Shown one piece after another: positions 32,933 to 40,457 of a DNA stretch of 40,457 nucleotides; the stretch's first letter is position 1, and every line of letters starts with the position of its first letter. The translations under genes were made by a program, and so were the position numbers. The notes beneath the pieces are model-generated. The model had not been told where the DNA came from. It searched no databases and worked only from the letters and a program-made list of their open reading frames with translations. Origin of the DNA: a bacterium (GTDB lineage Bacteria > JAJVIF01 > JAGGVT01); contig JAGGVT010000172.1 of assembly GCA_021157815.1 (NCBI GenBank), positions 1-40,457 on the forward strand, written 5' to 3'.

Positions 32933-33019
32933 GTAGGGGTGAACCTTGTGTTCGCCCACTAGTGGGTTGCTCTGCATTTATGCCTAACCCTTCTGGGCGA
33001 ACACAAGGTTCGCCCTTAC
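32933..33019. repeat. Inverted-repeat element with 26-bp arms
   Basis: GTAGGGGTGAACCTTGTGTT (from 32933) pairs with AACACAAGGTTCGCCCTTAC (33000-33019), with one mismatch, around a 35-base loop. The right arm overlaps the last codons and stop of the LptA-like gene (stop at 33016-33018), so the element borders or replaced that gene's 3' end. Confidence 0.75.
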
Positions 33020-34026
33020 ATATTCAATATTTCATCAGTTGCGCTTTCGGGAACTTTGATACACATGCTGGGGTTGTCAGTGGCGGTCAGCGATATGCGC
33101 CCCTCATCATCCCATGTTATCTCGATTGCGCCGGTTGTGAATTCAATCATGTCGCGAGTTAGAATAACATCGTCGCTCATTTCAAGATGATGGTTCTCCC
33201 AGTCGAGTTCCACATTATTCGCTGATATTGCACATGGGCCGTTTATTAATTGAATCTGTTTTGAGGCGACAAGGCGCGATTCCTGTATGTTGAATTCAAC
33301 ACTGCCAAACACAAATTTTGATTCATACAAATCATCAATCTCAAGGGGAAACAACTCACCGCCGGATGGCATTACAACATTCGATGCTTTGAATTTGCCG
33401 TTGTCATCGAGCGTATAATGAAGTTCCATCGCGGGAGTTACCAGTCTGCCGCCTGTCGTATCAATCCTTAGGCATTGCCCAAACATATTTTCTGTTGGTT
33501 TTGTATCAGATGATTTTTGCGAATCCGCTTTGTCATTATCCAGCATGAAAATGAATTCAGCGCCGGCTGGAAAATTCCCTATTCCGTTTGAGGCGTCAAA
33601 ATGCAGCAACTCAGTTATTACAGTGCATGAATCACTTTGTATTGTTGTTTCAGTTGCACTGTCGATTTTGTAGCTGTCGACATCGCTGGTTAATACAAGA
33701 TGTTCAGACTCAATTTCCATTCCGTTCAGGTTTGCGTGGATGTTTCCCTTAATTGTGAGTTTATCCGTGAACGGTTTGCTGTCGCCTGAGCGATTGAAAA
33801 AAACAGACTCAGCTGTGCAGACAAACGATTTTTCGCCGCGCGCATATTCAACGGATACATCGCCGATTGCCTCCCATGAGCGGATGATATCCTCATCCCA
33901 GCGGATTTTGTTTTTCGCTGCGGTGATATCTATCCGCGCCTGATTGTTGGTCTCATCGGTCTGCGCAACAGCAATCGTGGCAAAGCATAATAAAAATAAT
34001 ATTGCAAGGAGATGTTTTTTTTTCAT
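33016..34026 (-). CDS. Periplasmic LptA/OstA-like protein
   Basis: ATG 34026 gives a clean signal peptide (MKKKHLLAILFLLCFATIAVA, cleavage before QTDET). The 336-residue protein is a long run of short beta strands in the OstA/LptA style: RSWEAIGDVSVEY, TDKLTIKGNIHANLNGMEIE and SEHLVLTSDVD, then in the second half RLVASKQIQLINGPC, LDWENHHLEMSDDVILTRD and FTTGAIEITWDDEGRI. Repeated 'tag-modify-D-V' units (GDVSVxY, DDVILTRD) resemble the jelly-roll strands that carry LPS across the periplasm. A true LptA is about 180 residues, so this is a longer relative, and no lpt gene is adjacent. The ribosome binding site is weak. Its stop lies inside an inverted-repeat element. Confidence 0.7.
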   Translation of the reverse strand: MKKKHLLAILFLLCFATIAVAQTDETNNQARIDITAAKNKIRWDEDIIRSWEAIGDVSVEYARGEKSFVCTAESVFFNRSGDSKPFTDKLTIKGNIHANLNGMEIESEHLVLTSDVDSYKIDSATETTIQSDSCTVITELLHFDASNGIGNFPAGAEFIFMLDNDKADSQKSSDTKPTENMFGQCLRIDTTGGRLVTPAMELHYTLDDNGKFKASNVVMPSGGELFPLEIDDLYESKFVFGSVEFNIQESRLVASKQIQLINGPCAISANNVELDWENHHLEMSDDVILTRDMIEFTTGAIEITWDDEGRISLTATDNPSMCIKVPESATDEILNM

Positions 34027-34104
34027 AGGCAAATATACATTTTCAGTTGCTGACAAGGCTGGGGCTGTCCGCGTTACAAATCAGTGTTTTAGTTTAGTTA
34101 CGCA

Positions 34105-34132
34105 TTACCCCGGTGAGGGGACACCGGGTTAC
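34105..34132. repeat. Half REP element of the CCGGGTTAC family
   Basis: TTACCCCGGTGAGGGGACAC...CCGGGTTAC matches the right half of the 19.1 and 27.7 kb elements, with compensating A/T changes in both arms (GGTG and CACC). Confidence 0.6.
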
Positions 34133-34175
34133 ATGTTTCAATTTACTCTAGTTGTCCGCGTTTCAAATTAACAAC

Positions 34176-34231
34176 TTGCTAACCTGCTAACCTGCTAACC
34201 TGCTAACCTGCTAACCTACTAACCTACTAAC
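34176..34231. repeat. Octamer tandem array, 7 units
   Basis: Seven units of (C/T)T(G/A)CTAAC on the plus strand, read on the minus strand as GTTAGCAG/GTTAGTAG. The kinase stop codon TAG (34229-34227) is formed by the first unit. The same unit family forms the 25-copy array at 37696-37895. Confidence 0.8.
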
Positions 34232-36464
34232 TGTTTCCAACATTCGCGCCGGTTTTCTGCTCGAATTCATCAATCAGCGTGATATATTTCGCGCGAAGGC
34301 GTCCCTTGACTCGGTATTCATTGTTCTCAATCTGGGCGGGCATATTCGATACAAAATCGGAATTGGACATCCTCTCAAGCATGTCCCGACCCTCGTTTAG
34401 AAGAAATTCGCTGTCAACGATAATTTCACTTCGCCATTCTGTTATCTTGTCAACCCTTAGTCGAACAATGAAATAATCGCTGAGAATCACGATTATTTTA
34501 GCCATGTTGTCGGTGGATGAATCCTCAAGAATTTTATTGGCGCTATCTCGCGCCTGGCTGAAATTATCGTATGCCTGTTCCGCGATTACCGTGCTGATAG
34601 TGTTGCGCGACTCCTCAACCAGATAATAGCCATCCAGCATTTTTTCCAAAGCGGCGTCGGTAGCGCCTGATGTGGATATCATCGACGTTCCCAGTTCAGT
34701 CTCACGGACAGCATCAAGTGCAAGCTGTGTTTCAATTTGAGTCAATTTTGAAACAAGCCACAACCTGCGATCCTCCCACGTATCGGATTTGGGCAGCTCA
34801 ACCGAATCAAGTGAACCGACAAGCGATTCAACCTGGACTTTTTTCTCCGATGTTGTTATTTCGCTGCGGATATAATTCAGCGCTTTGCAGGCTTTTATTG
34901 TAATTCCTATTTTTTTAAGATTATTCTCTCGGATATTTTTCGGTCCCGGTAGATTGAAAAAAAATGAACTGACAAGCTCAGTGGATTCAAGCGTGTTATA
35001 GGATAGATCGTCTTCACGCTGTTCAATCAGTTGGATATTGGCAGATGGATCATTGCTTGCCATAAGTGGTTTGAAATCGACCCAGTAATTTTCAAGTTCC
35101 AGCGCGATTTGTTTTGTCTCGGCGCGCGGCACCAGCGCGTAGCCGTGAAACAGATAGATTATAAGAGCCGCTATTACGGTCCCAAGAAGCATACGGGCGA
35201 ACGGCGACATTTCAGCTGATGGCGCTTTTGGATACGTGTCATCATTGGTTGACGGCATGCGTCTTTTGGTTCTCGGCATTGGTTGTGTTGTTGCGGCATA
35301 TTCAATTTCACCGTGATCTCTTGATGGCGGTGATGTGTCAGATGGATTATCCCACCTGAAAGTGCATGTTCCGATTGTTATTCTGTCGCCCGGTTTCAAT
35401 CGAGCCCGTTTAATCGCCCTTCCGCCAATGAAAGTGCCGCCTGAATCCTCAGCGTCGTAAATCCAGAATGCGCCATCCTCCGGAACAATCCAGCAATGCT
35501 GCGATGCTATTGCCGCATCGTGCGAAAGGTCAACATCCGCGTACTCCCCGCCGAATGTCATGATTGTAGCGCCCATGTCAAGTTCATAACCCTTGTATGG
35601 CCCTGCAAGCCCGATAAGTTTCGGAGGAGTGTTTATTTCAGGCTTGCTGATATCATCGGATTCTCCGCTGTTCATCGGAACGGATATTATTTTCTCCAGA
35701 GCGACAGCGAATTCATGCGCGGATGAAAATCTGTCCTGCGGGTTTTTCTCAAGCGCCCTGCCAACAGTTTGATAAATACTGTCATCAAGTCCCGGTTTCT
35801 TTTTTTCAAGGCTGATGAAATCGTTCGCGACAACTTTCGCGATAACCTCGGGAACTGAATCGCCGCTGTAAACCGCCTCGTTTGCGATAAGTTCATGGCA
35901 GACAAGCCCGAGTGAATAGATATCGCTTTCAGCGCCTCCCTCCACACCTCTTGCTGTTTCCGGCGACATGTATCCCGGAGTTCCGGCTAGCTGTTTAGGG
36001 AACGGTTCACCCGCGCGATGCGCTATTCCGAAATCCATTATCTTCACGGCGCCATCGGTTGTAATCATGATGTTGTTCGGATTTATGTCGCGATGCACTA
36101 TGCCTGAATTGTGGATATAATCCAGCGCGCGTGCGATTTCAGCGGTGATTCGAACAGCTTCCTCCGGCTCGAATTCCTTTCCGCTCGTGATCAGTTCTCT
36201 TAATGTGTGCCCTTTGAGGAATTCATACGCAATCCACGGTGTGCCATTTCCAATTCGCTGCGCGACTATTTTCACAATTCCGTCATGTTTCAATGTCGCG
36301 AGCATGTCGATTTCACGCTGGTAATGCGTTGCGACATCGATGCCCTCAACATGCGGCTCAGGAGTTTTCAACGCTACCAGCTTTCCGCTCTCGTTATCGA
36401 ACGACTTAAACACAGTGCCGGTTGCGCCTCTGCCGAGTTCCTTTATTTTTTCAAAACGTTCCAT
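34227..36464 (-). CDS. Transmembrane Ser/Thr protein kinase with FHA domain
   Basis: This 745-residue kinase has a full N-terminal catalytic domain: GRGATGTVFKSF (P-loop, 11-22), VALKTP (Lys33), REIDML (Glu51), HRDINPNNIMI (124-134), DFGIAH (144-149), GTPGYMSPE (161-169) and DIYSLGLVCHE. The usual catalytic-loop Lys in HRDxKPxN is Asn128 here. Residues about 283-371 are an FHA phospho-Thr-binding fold (TFGGEYADVDLSHDAAI, SGGTFIGGRAIKRARLKPGD, RITIGTCTFRW). A TM helix at about 425-445 leads to an about 300-residue, mostly helical outer domain. This topology fits a membrane receptor kinase; its FHA region may bind its own phosphorylated segment. It is preceded by a 185-base repeat-bearing spacer. 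Confidence 0.9.
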   Translation of the reverse strand: MERFEKIKELGRGATGTVFKSFDNESGKLVALKTPEPHVEGIDVATHYQREIDMLATLKHDGIVKIVAQRIGNGTPWIAYEFLKGHTLRELITSGKEFEPEEAVRITAEIARALDYIHNSGIVHRDINPNNIMITTDGAVKIMDFGIAHRAGEPFPKQLAGTPGYMSPETARGVEGGAESDIYSLGLVCHELIANEAVYSGDSVPEVIAKVVANDFISLEKKKPGLDDSIYQTVGRALEKNPQDRFSSAHEFAVALEKIISVPMNSGESDDISKPEINTPPKLIGLAGPYKGYELDMGATIMTFGGEYADVDLSHDAAIASQHCWIVPEDGAFWIYDAEDSGGTFIGGRAIKRARLKPGDRITIGTCTFRWDNPSDTSPPSRDHGEIEYAATTQPMPRTKRRMPSTNDDTYPKAPSAEMSPFARMLLGTVIAALIIYLFHGYALVPRAETKQIALELENYWVDFKPLMASNDPSANIQLIEQREDDLSYNTLESTELVSSFFFNLPGPKNIRENNLKKIGITIKACKALNYIRSEITTSEKKVQVESLVGSLDSVELPKSDTWEDRRLWLVSKLTQIETQLALDAVRETELGTSMISTSGATDAALEKMLDGYYLVEESRNTISTVIAEQAYDNFSQARDSANKILEDSSTDNMAKIIVILSDYFIVRLRVDKITEWRSEIIVDSEFLLNEGRDMLERMSNSDFVSNMPAQIENNEYRVKGRLRAKYITLIDEFEQKTGANVGNS

Positions 36465-36587
36465 TTCTAAATTATGATTAAACCATGTCCTGATTCAGAC
36501 ATATCATGTCTTGAAAGACATGCACTGAAAGGATGCTCACTTATATTATACGATACCGGATATATTATATCGGTATTAATTGCAAAT

Positions 36588-36647
36588 GAAATAAGTTCCA
36601 ACGAAACTAGTTTCAGCGAAATAAGTTTCAGCGAAACTAGTTTCAGC
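36588..36647. repeat. Four tandem 15-bp units
   Basis: Units GAAATAAGTTCCAAC, GAAACTAGTTTCAGC, GAAATAAGTTTCAGC and GAAACTAGTTTCAGC lie head to tail, ending 2 bases from the stop codon of the coiled-coil gene. A near-palindrome (ATACCGGATATATTATATCG) lies about 30 bases to the left. Confidence 0.8.
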
Positions 36648-36649
36648 AT

Positions 36650-37045
36650 TTATTCAGGGGGCTTGTTGCCAGTGTTGTTTTTTCCGGTTGCCTGCGTCTC
36701 CACTGTGTTATCCCACTCGATGTTTTGGGCGGGTTCGGATTTCTTCTCATGCATCAGTGTGATGTTATGAATCTCATCTAATATTTTTTCAATCTTTTTT
36801 TCAATATCATGCATCTCATTGAATTGTTCAACCAGCGATTCAAGCAATCCCTCATCCTTGATTGCCATTCTCTTTTTCAAATCAAACACTTTTTCGCCGA
36901 GACGGGTCAGCACCTCGCGGCGCTGCATGTCAAGCCCCTTGAGATCGATTTTCAACCGCGCAAGATTCGCGGTCCTGCGACCCTCAAACGAAAGTTTTTG
37001 GCCAAGTTTATTTATCGATTCCAGCAAATCATCCAGCGATGACAT
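36650..37045 (-). CDS. Coiled-coil cytoplasmic protein
   Basis: Start ATG 37045 (AGGA 9 bases upstream; the longer frame adds a basic leader) gives 131 residues. Most of it is a long amphipathic helix with heptad-like spacing (SLDDLLESINKLGQKLSFEG, GLDMQRREVLTRLGEKVFDL, LVEQFNEMHDIEKKIEKILD), then a short polar tail (ETQATGKNNTGNKPPE). The pattern fits a homo-oligomeric coiled coil. No family is recognised and no membrane helix is present. It lies 185 bases upstream of the receptor kinase gene on the same strand and could be co-transcribed with it. Confidence 0.65.
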   Translation of the reverse strand: MSSLDDLLESINKLGQKLSFEGRRTANLARLKIDLKGLDMQRREVLTRLGEKVFDLKKRMAIKDEGLLESLVEQFNEMHDIEKKIEKILDEIHNITLMHEKKSEPAQNIEWDNTVETQATGKNNTGNKPPE

Positions 37046-37203
37046 TTTTATTTTCCTTTTCAATAGCGCACGATACATATAACGTGCCTATTATATCAGA
37101 TAACCGGGCATGGGGTGAGGTTCGATGCGGTTGATTATTTGCCCGTGTGGATTTATGATTCTATATGAGTTTTAATTCAAGAAACCCATTCGGAGGAATA
37201 ACA

Positions 37204-37692
37204 ATGCGATACATATCAGCAATTTTGCTCACATTTGTTTTTATTCTTGTAACAGGCTGCGGAGGCGGCAGCGATGATGGCGGGTTCACGCTTCCACCAT
37301 CAACACATGATTTAAGCGGCCTTGAGGGCACATGGACAGTTAATCTGAGTTTCACCGGTACACTCAACACACCAACCGGCCCGTCGCCCATTTCAGATTC
37401 CGGCGTCGGAACATGGGTTATCTCATCAATCGGCATCAATTCAGGATTCCCTCTCGAATGGAGCTACAACGGAACAACTCTTTACATTCAATGGGAATCA
37501 ACCGCGGGTGACTGGAGCCAGGAATGTGGAACCGAAATCACAGTAGCGGAGGTACAGCTGCAAATCAACATAAGTCCGGGTGATGATTATGCAGACATCG
37601 CTGGAATCGGCACAATGCTTAGAACAACTACAGAATGCGGCGATTCATCAGGAACTCTAACCTACATGGGCAGCATGACGAAAGGCAGTTAA
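37204..37692 (+). CDS. Small lipoprotein, paralogue of the gene at 29862
   Basis: ATG 37204 behind GGAGGA (the TAA-free frame reaches back to 37165) gives 162 residues with a signal ending LVTGC and a GGGSDDGG linker. The domain starts LSGLEGTWTVNLSFTG and carries PLEWSYNGTTLYIQWES, a WSQECGTEITVAEVQLQINI strand pair and a final TECGDSSGTLTYMG. It aligns by eye along its whole length with the minus-strand lipoprotein at 29862-30341. The last codons AAA GGC AGT lead straight into TAA TAA and then an octamer array. Function unknown. Confidence 0.78.
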   Translation: MRYISAILLTFVFILVTGCGGGSDDGGFTLPPSTHDLSGLEGTWTVNLSFTGTLNTPTGPSPISDSGVGTWVISSIGINSGFPLEWSYNGTTLYIQWESTAGDWSQECGTEITVAEVQLQINISPGDDYADIAGIGTMLRTTTECGDSSGTLTYMGSMTKGS

Positions 37693-37695
37693 TAA

Positions 37696-37895
37696 GTTAG
37701 CAGGTTAGCAGGTTAGTAAGTTAGCAGGTTAGCAGGTTAGCAAGTTAGCAGGTTAGCAAGTTAGCAAGTTAGCAGGTTAGCAAGTTAGCAGGTTAGCAAG
37801 TTAGCAAGTTAGCAGGTTAGCAGGTTAGCAAGTTAGCAGGTTAGTAAGTTAGAAAGTTAGTAAGTTAGCAGGTTAGTAAGTTAGAAAGTTAGTAA
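37696..37895. repeat. Octamer tandem array, 25 units
   Basis: Twenty-five GTTAG(C/T/A)A(G/A) units run head to tail over exactly 200 bases, starting 3 bases after the lipoprotein stop codon. Unit types are GTTAGCAG, GTTAGCAA, GTTAGTAA and GTTAGAAA. The array is closed by AAAGTAG. The region from here to cysS at 37979 holds no gene. Confidence 0.85.
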
Positions 37896-37978
37896 AAAGT
37901 AGTGAAGCATATTGTTCGTGGCGCCTGCGTCCCGGGGTCGCCGTAAATAATTCTCAAAACATCCAAGATACTAAATCT

Positions 37979-39535
37979 CTACTCCACCGGCTTCAAAACA
38001 GGGCCATCAGGCGTATCGCGAACCTCGAATCCCAATTCGATAATCTTATCGCGAACCGCGTCCGCCTCTTTGTATTTCTTTTCGCCTTTCAATTTCTGCC
38101 TTTCCTCAAGCAGTTTTTCGGCTTCACCTTTACTGTCAGACACAATCCCGCCGATTCCGAGAACTTTATTCGCTGCGGTTATCTGCATTAGCTCATCGCG
38201 CTCATCGTTGAAAAGTCCAAGTATCGAGCCAGCCCAAAGGATTTCCAGATATGCCAGGTTGGCAATTTCTCTGCCAGTGTCGCTCAAATCAGGAGCGTTT
38301 ATCAGTGTATTCGCCGGATTAACAATCTCAAACACTCTCGACAGCGCGCCCTGCGTGTTGAAATCATCGCATAGGTCATCGAGGAATTTCTCAGCGAACG
38401 ATTCAACCTCACTGAAAACTTTCAGTTCAGCGTCGCTCATATTCTTCTTTTCATGCGGATTGCCAAGCTTATTTATCAGATTATGCCTGCTTTCCTCGAT
38501 TGATTCGCCCAGCTGGCGTCTCACCTCAAAAAAGAAATTATCGATTCTCGCACGGCTCTTTTTCACTTCCTCCATGCGTTCATCGCTGAAATCAATCGGC
38601 GAGCGATATTTCGCGCTAAGGATAAACTGTCGAATTGTTTCCACATCGTATTTTTCAAATAAATCGCGAACAGCGAAACTCTCGCCGCTTTTTGCCAGCT
38701 TGCCGCCTTTCCAGTTGACAAATTCATAATGCATCCAGACTTGCGCAAATGTGCCGGTTCCTGAATGAGCTTCCGCCTGCGCTACCTCGTTTTCGTGATG
38801 CGGAAATTTCAGGTCAATCGCGCCGGAGTGAATATCAAAAGACGTACCCAGATATTTCGTGCTCATCAGCGAGCATTCGATATGCCATCCCGGACGCCCT
38901 TTTCCCCACGGAGATTCCCAGCCGTTTTCCGAATCAGCTTTCCACAATGCGAAATCCAACTGGTCATGCTTGTTTTCATCAGCCTCAATTCTGCATTCGG
39001 TAACCATTTCATCTATATTCCGCCGCGACAGTTTTCCGTATGTTCCTTTATCAGCGTGGAATTTCGGAACATCAAAATAGATATTGCCGTTGGATTCATA
39101 GGCGTAGCCGTTGTCGATAATCACCTTGACATAGTCGATGATATCCTGAATGTGATATGAAACTTTCGGATAAAGGTCCGCGTGTTCGATTCCAAGCGCG
39201 GTCAAATCAAGAAGATATTCGCGAGTGAATTTGCGCGCGAGTTGGGAATAATCAGCATCAGTTTCCTTCGCGCGCTGGATTACCTTGTCATCAACATCAG
39301 TGAAATTAGTTATGAATTTCACTCTGTAGCCGATTTCCACAAGGAACTTGCGGAAAACGTCAAAAAGGATTGGGCCTCGCATATTGCCGAGGTGGGCGTA
39401 ATCGTATGTTGTAAGGCCGCACAGATAGATTGTCACCTCTGGGTGTTTTGATGGCGGCGGGAATTCATGCAGCTTTTTAGTGACTGTGTTATGCACCTTA
39501 AAGCCCTTTTCTTTGGCGGCTTTGGTGTTTTCCAT
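37979..39535 (-). CDS. cysS: Cysteinyl-tRNA synthetase
   Basis: The class I synthetase charges tRNA-Cys with cysteine in the cytoplasm. The 518-residue protein begins at ATG 39535 with GGAGA 8 bases upstream. It has the zinc and active-site start YLCGLTTYDYAHLGNMRGP (Cys39; HLGN replaces HIGH), FTDVDDKVI, the second zinc segment GRPGWHIECSLM and HHENEVAQAEAH, and KLAKSG at about 277 as the KMSKS loop. The C-terminal DALR-like helical domain and a final KLKGEKKYKEADAVRDKIIE helix are in place. Length is slightly above the usual 460-490. The 56 bases upstream are repeat-free and carry no T-box-like leader that I could recognise. Confidence 0.95.
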   Translation of the reverse strand: MENTKAAKEKGFKVHNTVTKKLHEFPPPSKHPEVTIYLCGLTTYDYAHLGNMRGPILFDVFRKFLVEIGYRVKFITNFTDVDDKVIQRAKETDADYSQLARKFTREYLLDLTALGIEHADLYPKVSYHIQDIIDYVKVIIDNGYAYESNGNIYFDVPKFHADKGTYGKLSRRNIDEMVTECRIEADENKHDQLDFALWKADSENGWESPWGKGRPGWHIECSLMSTKYLGTSFDIHSGAIDLKFPHHENEVAQAEAHSGTGTFAQVWMHYEFVNWKGGKLAKSGESFAVRDLFEKYDVETIRQFILSAKYRSPIDFSDERMEEVKKSRARIDNFFFEVRRQLGESIEESRHNLINKLGNPHEKKNMSDAELKVFSEVESFAEKFLDDLCDDFNTQGALSRVFEIVNPANTLINAPDLSDTGREIANLAYLEILWAGSILGLFNDERDELMQITAANKVLGIGGIVSDSKGEAEKLLEERQKLKGEKKYKEADAVRDKIIELGFEVRDTPDGPVLKPVE

Positions 39536-39576
39536 CTTTGCAGTCTCCTTGTGTTTTGATGTTTAATTGCAATCAG

Positions 39577-39666
39577 TTATTGATTTTCAATTATTCTTAA
39601 CATCTTGTCAATCGGTATTCCAAGTTTCCTGGCGGCTTTTTCCCTGTCATCATTGTAATACTCACG
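39577..39666 (-). pseudogene. Helix-turn-helix remnant (Fis/NtrC-type C-terminus)
   Basis: Thirty codons read EYYNDDREKAARKLGIPIDK then MLRIIENQ and a stop at 39579-39577. The REKAARKLGIPxxxMLRII pattern resembles the DNA-binding helix pair at the end of NtrC-type response regulators (NxxxAAxxLGIxxxTLxRKL). In frame upstream there is a TAG and then a palindrome, so this is a detached tail. It may belong with the histidine-kinase fragment just upstream. Confidence 0.35.
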
Positions 39667-39670
39667 CTAT

Positions 39671-39703
39671 GATTCCCCGGCTAATGAGAAGCCGGGCTAC
39701 GAA
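39671..39703. repeat. REP-like palindrome (TAGCCCGG family)
   Basis: CCCCGGCTAATGAGAAGCCGGG (from 39675) forms a hairpin and ends CTACGAA. It carries, in reverse orientation, the GTAGCCCGGTTTCTCAT repeat seen at 1521 and 3053. It sits between the two regulator fragments. Confidence 0.6.
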
Positions 39704-39740
39704 CTACAAACTATTAACATAATCCAATTAATCCGTTTTG

Positions 39741-40085
39741 TTATTTCCCTTTTTGGATGCGGGAATACGGATTGTAAACGTTGTCCCCCCACTGGGCAAG
39801 GTCGAGTTCGATTTCGGCGTACTTGTGCACCTGATTATGAACAAGACGCGCGCTTTCATCTATAATCGTATTAACATCCACTTCATCAATCAATTCACCC
39901 TCATCACGGCGGGCGAACTTTATCAATCCATTCACTGTTTTCCGGAATAACTGCAAAGGCACGAAAAGGGCAATTTCTGAATTTCTCTTTTCGCGATGTG
40001 CTCTGGTTAGTATAATCCCTTTATCATTTAATTCCAATCCGGGTAAAAAGTAAGGAATTGCGCATGAAAAATATCGACACATCAA
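39741..40085 (-). pseudogene. Sensor histidine kinase fragment
   Basis: The readable part, about LFRKTVNGLIKFARRDEGEL, then VDVNTIIDESARLVHNQV and KYAEIELDLAQ, matches the region just after the H-box helix of histidine kinases (LLxFARxxxxxxxxVDxNxxIxxxxxLxxxxxxxxxIxxxxxL). The next residues NPYSRIQKGK recall the N-box lead-in NPxQIQQV, but then the frame ends. There is no H-box, catalytic ATPase part or sensor. The frame's apparent start overlaps the HAD start codon in the opposite strand and is unlikely to be genuine. It is most likely a decayed two-component gene. Confidence 0.5.
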
Positions 40086-40457
40086 ATCTCAAAGGCGTTT
40101 TGTTCGACCTCGGCGGGACGCTTATCTATATCGACAACGACCCGAATTTCTATTCGCGATTCATCTTCGACAAGTTCGAGCAATTACTCGGCACAGATAG
40201 TTCCCGAATGTCTTATGAGGAATTCACAAAGTCCGCCATCAACTACTGGCACAAAATCAAGGATGATTATTTCTCGCGCGGTGAGGATTTCAATCTCGAT
40301 GAATTCTCCTTTGGCCTGCTCAGGGAATACGGCTTAAGCGAGGAACAAGCCAGCCGAATCGCGCCGGAATATTCAAAAGCGATTTTCGAATGTGAATATA
40401 ACGACACCGCCATATTTGACGGCGCTCTCGAATTGCTCAACCACCTCAGAGACAACG
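40064..40457 (+). CDS. HAD-superfamily hydrolase, 3' end off the window
   Basis: ATG 40064 follows TAAGGA by 7 bases. The 131 visible residues start with HAD motif I in the form GVLFDLGGTLIYIDNDP (residues 11-27). The usual DxDGT reads DLGGT, so the nucleophilic Asp is present but the second Asp is Gly. A helical cap region follows (FYSRFIFDKFEQLLG, DFNLDEFSFGLLREYGLSEE), ending near the next motif with FDGALELLNHLRDN. This is the HAD subfamily I layout. Motifs II-IV lie outside the window, so the substrate cannot be inferred. The missing Asp is found in other annotated HAD proteins and does not by itself mean loss of activity. Confidence 0.85.
   Translation, partial: MKNIDTSNLKGVLFDLGGTLIYIDNDPNFYSRFIFDKFEQLLGTDSSRMSYEEFTKSAINYWHKIKDDYFSRGEDFNLDEFSFGLLREYGLSEEQASRIAPEYSKAIFECEYNDTAIFDGALELLNHLRDN

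Noticed and set aside
36467-36649. 60-codon minus-strand frame (MLKLVSLKLISLKLVSLELI) right after the coiled-coil gene
   Set aside because: It starts at TAA-ATG, but the first 20 residues are just the translated 15-bp tandem repeat and the rest is not protein-like. I treat it as repeat-derived.
37696-37895. CRISPR-like repeat array
   Set aside because: The units are 8 bp with no spacers, so this is a simple tandem array. No cas gene is present.

Overview
The window looks like chromosome of an uncultured, diderm, heterotroph-type bacterium that I cannot place in a named phylum. A diderm envelope is suggested by an LptA/OstA-like periplasmic protein, a dTDP-rhamnose (RfbD) gene and many signal-peptidase II lipoproteins with Gly/Ser-rich linkers after the lipid cysteine. 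Housekeeping genes recognised with confidence are ribF, secD, secF, cysS and rfbD. No rRNA, tRNA, CRISPR array, prophage or complete transposase was seen. Genes are mostly single transcription units on both strands, separated by long non-coding gaps full of short palindromic repeats.

Layout: 1-1.2 kb, two overlapping minus-strand hypotheticals (one HEAT-repeat) ending at a MITE. 2-6.3 kb, a polytopic membrane protein and a 981-residue lipoprotein with five PrcB_C-like repeats, with a near-consensus promoter and a terminator. 6.6-9.3 kb, an MBL/beta-CASP nuclease and ribF, with a second MITE copy ending 3 nt before the ribF start. 9.8-11.2 kb, a flagellin-like protein and a small membrane protein. 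11.4-14.6 kb, an AT-rich, decaying minus-strand patch: two genes each broken by one in-frame TAA, a FliK-like C-terminal fragment and two unknown genes. 15-17 kb, a beta-propeller protein and a ZIP metal transporter. 17.2-23.5 kb, secreted proteins: lipoproteins, a Cys-rich exported protein and an FG-GAP protein. 24-29 kb, rfbD, then HD phosphohydrolase, secD and secF. 29-37.7 kb, exported proteins, an M4-like metalloprotease lipoprotein, the LptA-like protein, a membrane Ser/Thr kinase with an FHA domain, a coiled-coil protein and a small lipoprotein. 38-40.5 kb, cysS, remnants of a two-component system and the start of a HAD hydrolase.

The strongest shared theme is export: SecD/SecF, about a dozen Sec or lipoprotein signal peptides, and surface domains such as PrcB_C, IPT, LVIVD and FG-GAP. 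The second theme is small-repeat activity. At least eight palindromic or MITE-like families are present. One hairpin core occurs inside two different terminal-inverted-repeat frames, and octamer arrays begin exactly at stop codons. I found no convincing new multi-gene defence or biosynthetic system. The most unusual observations are the twin TAA-interrupted genes, the flagellin-like protein, the swapped-end MITE core and the stop-codon-anchored tandem arrays.
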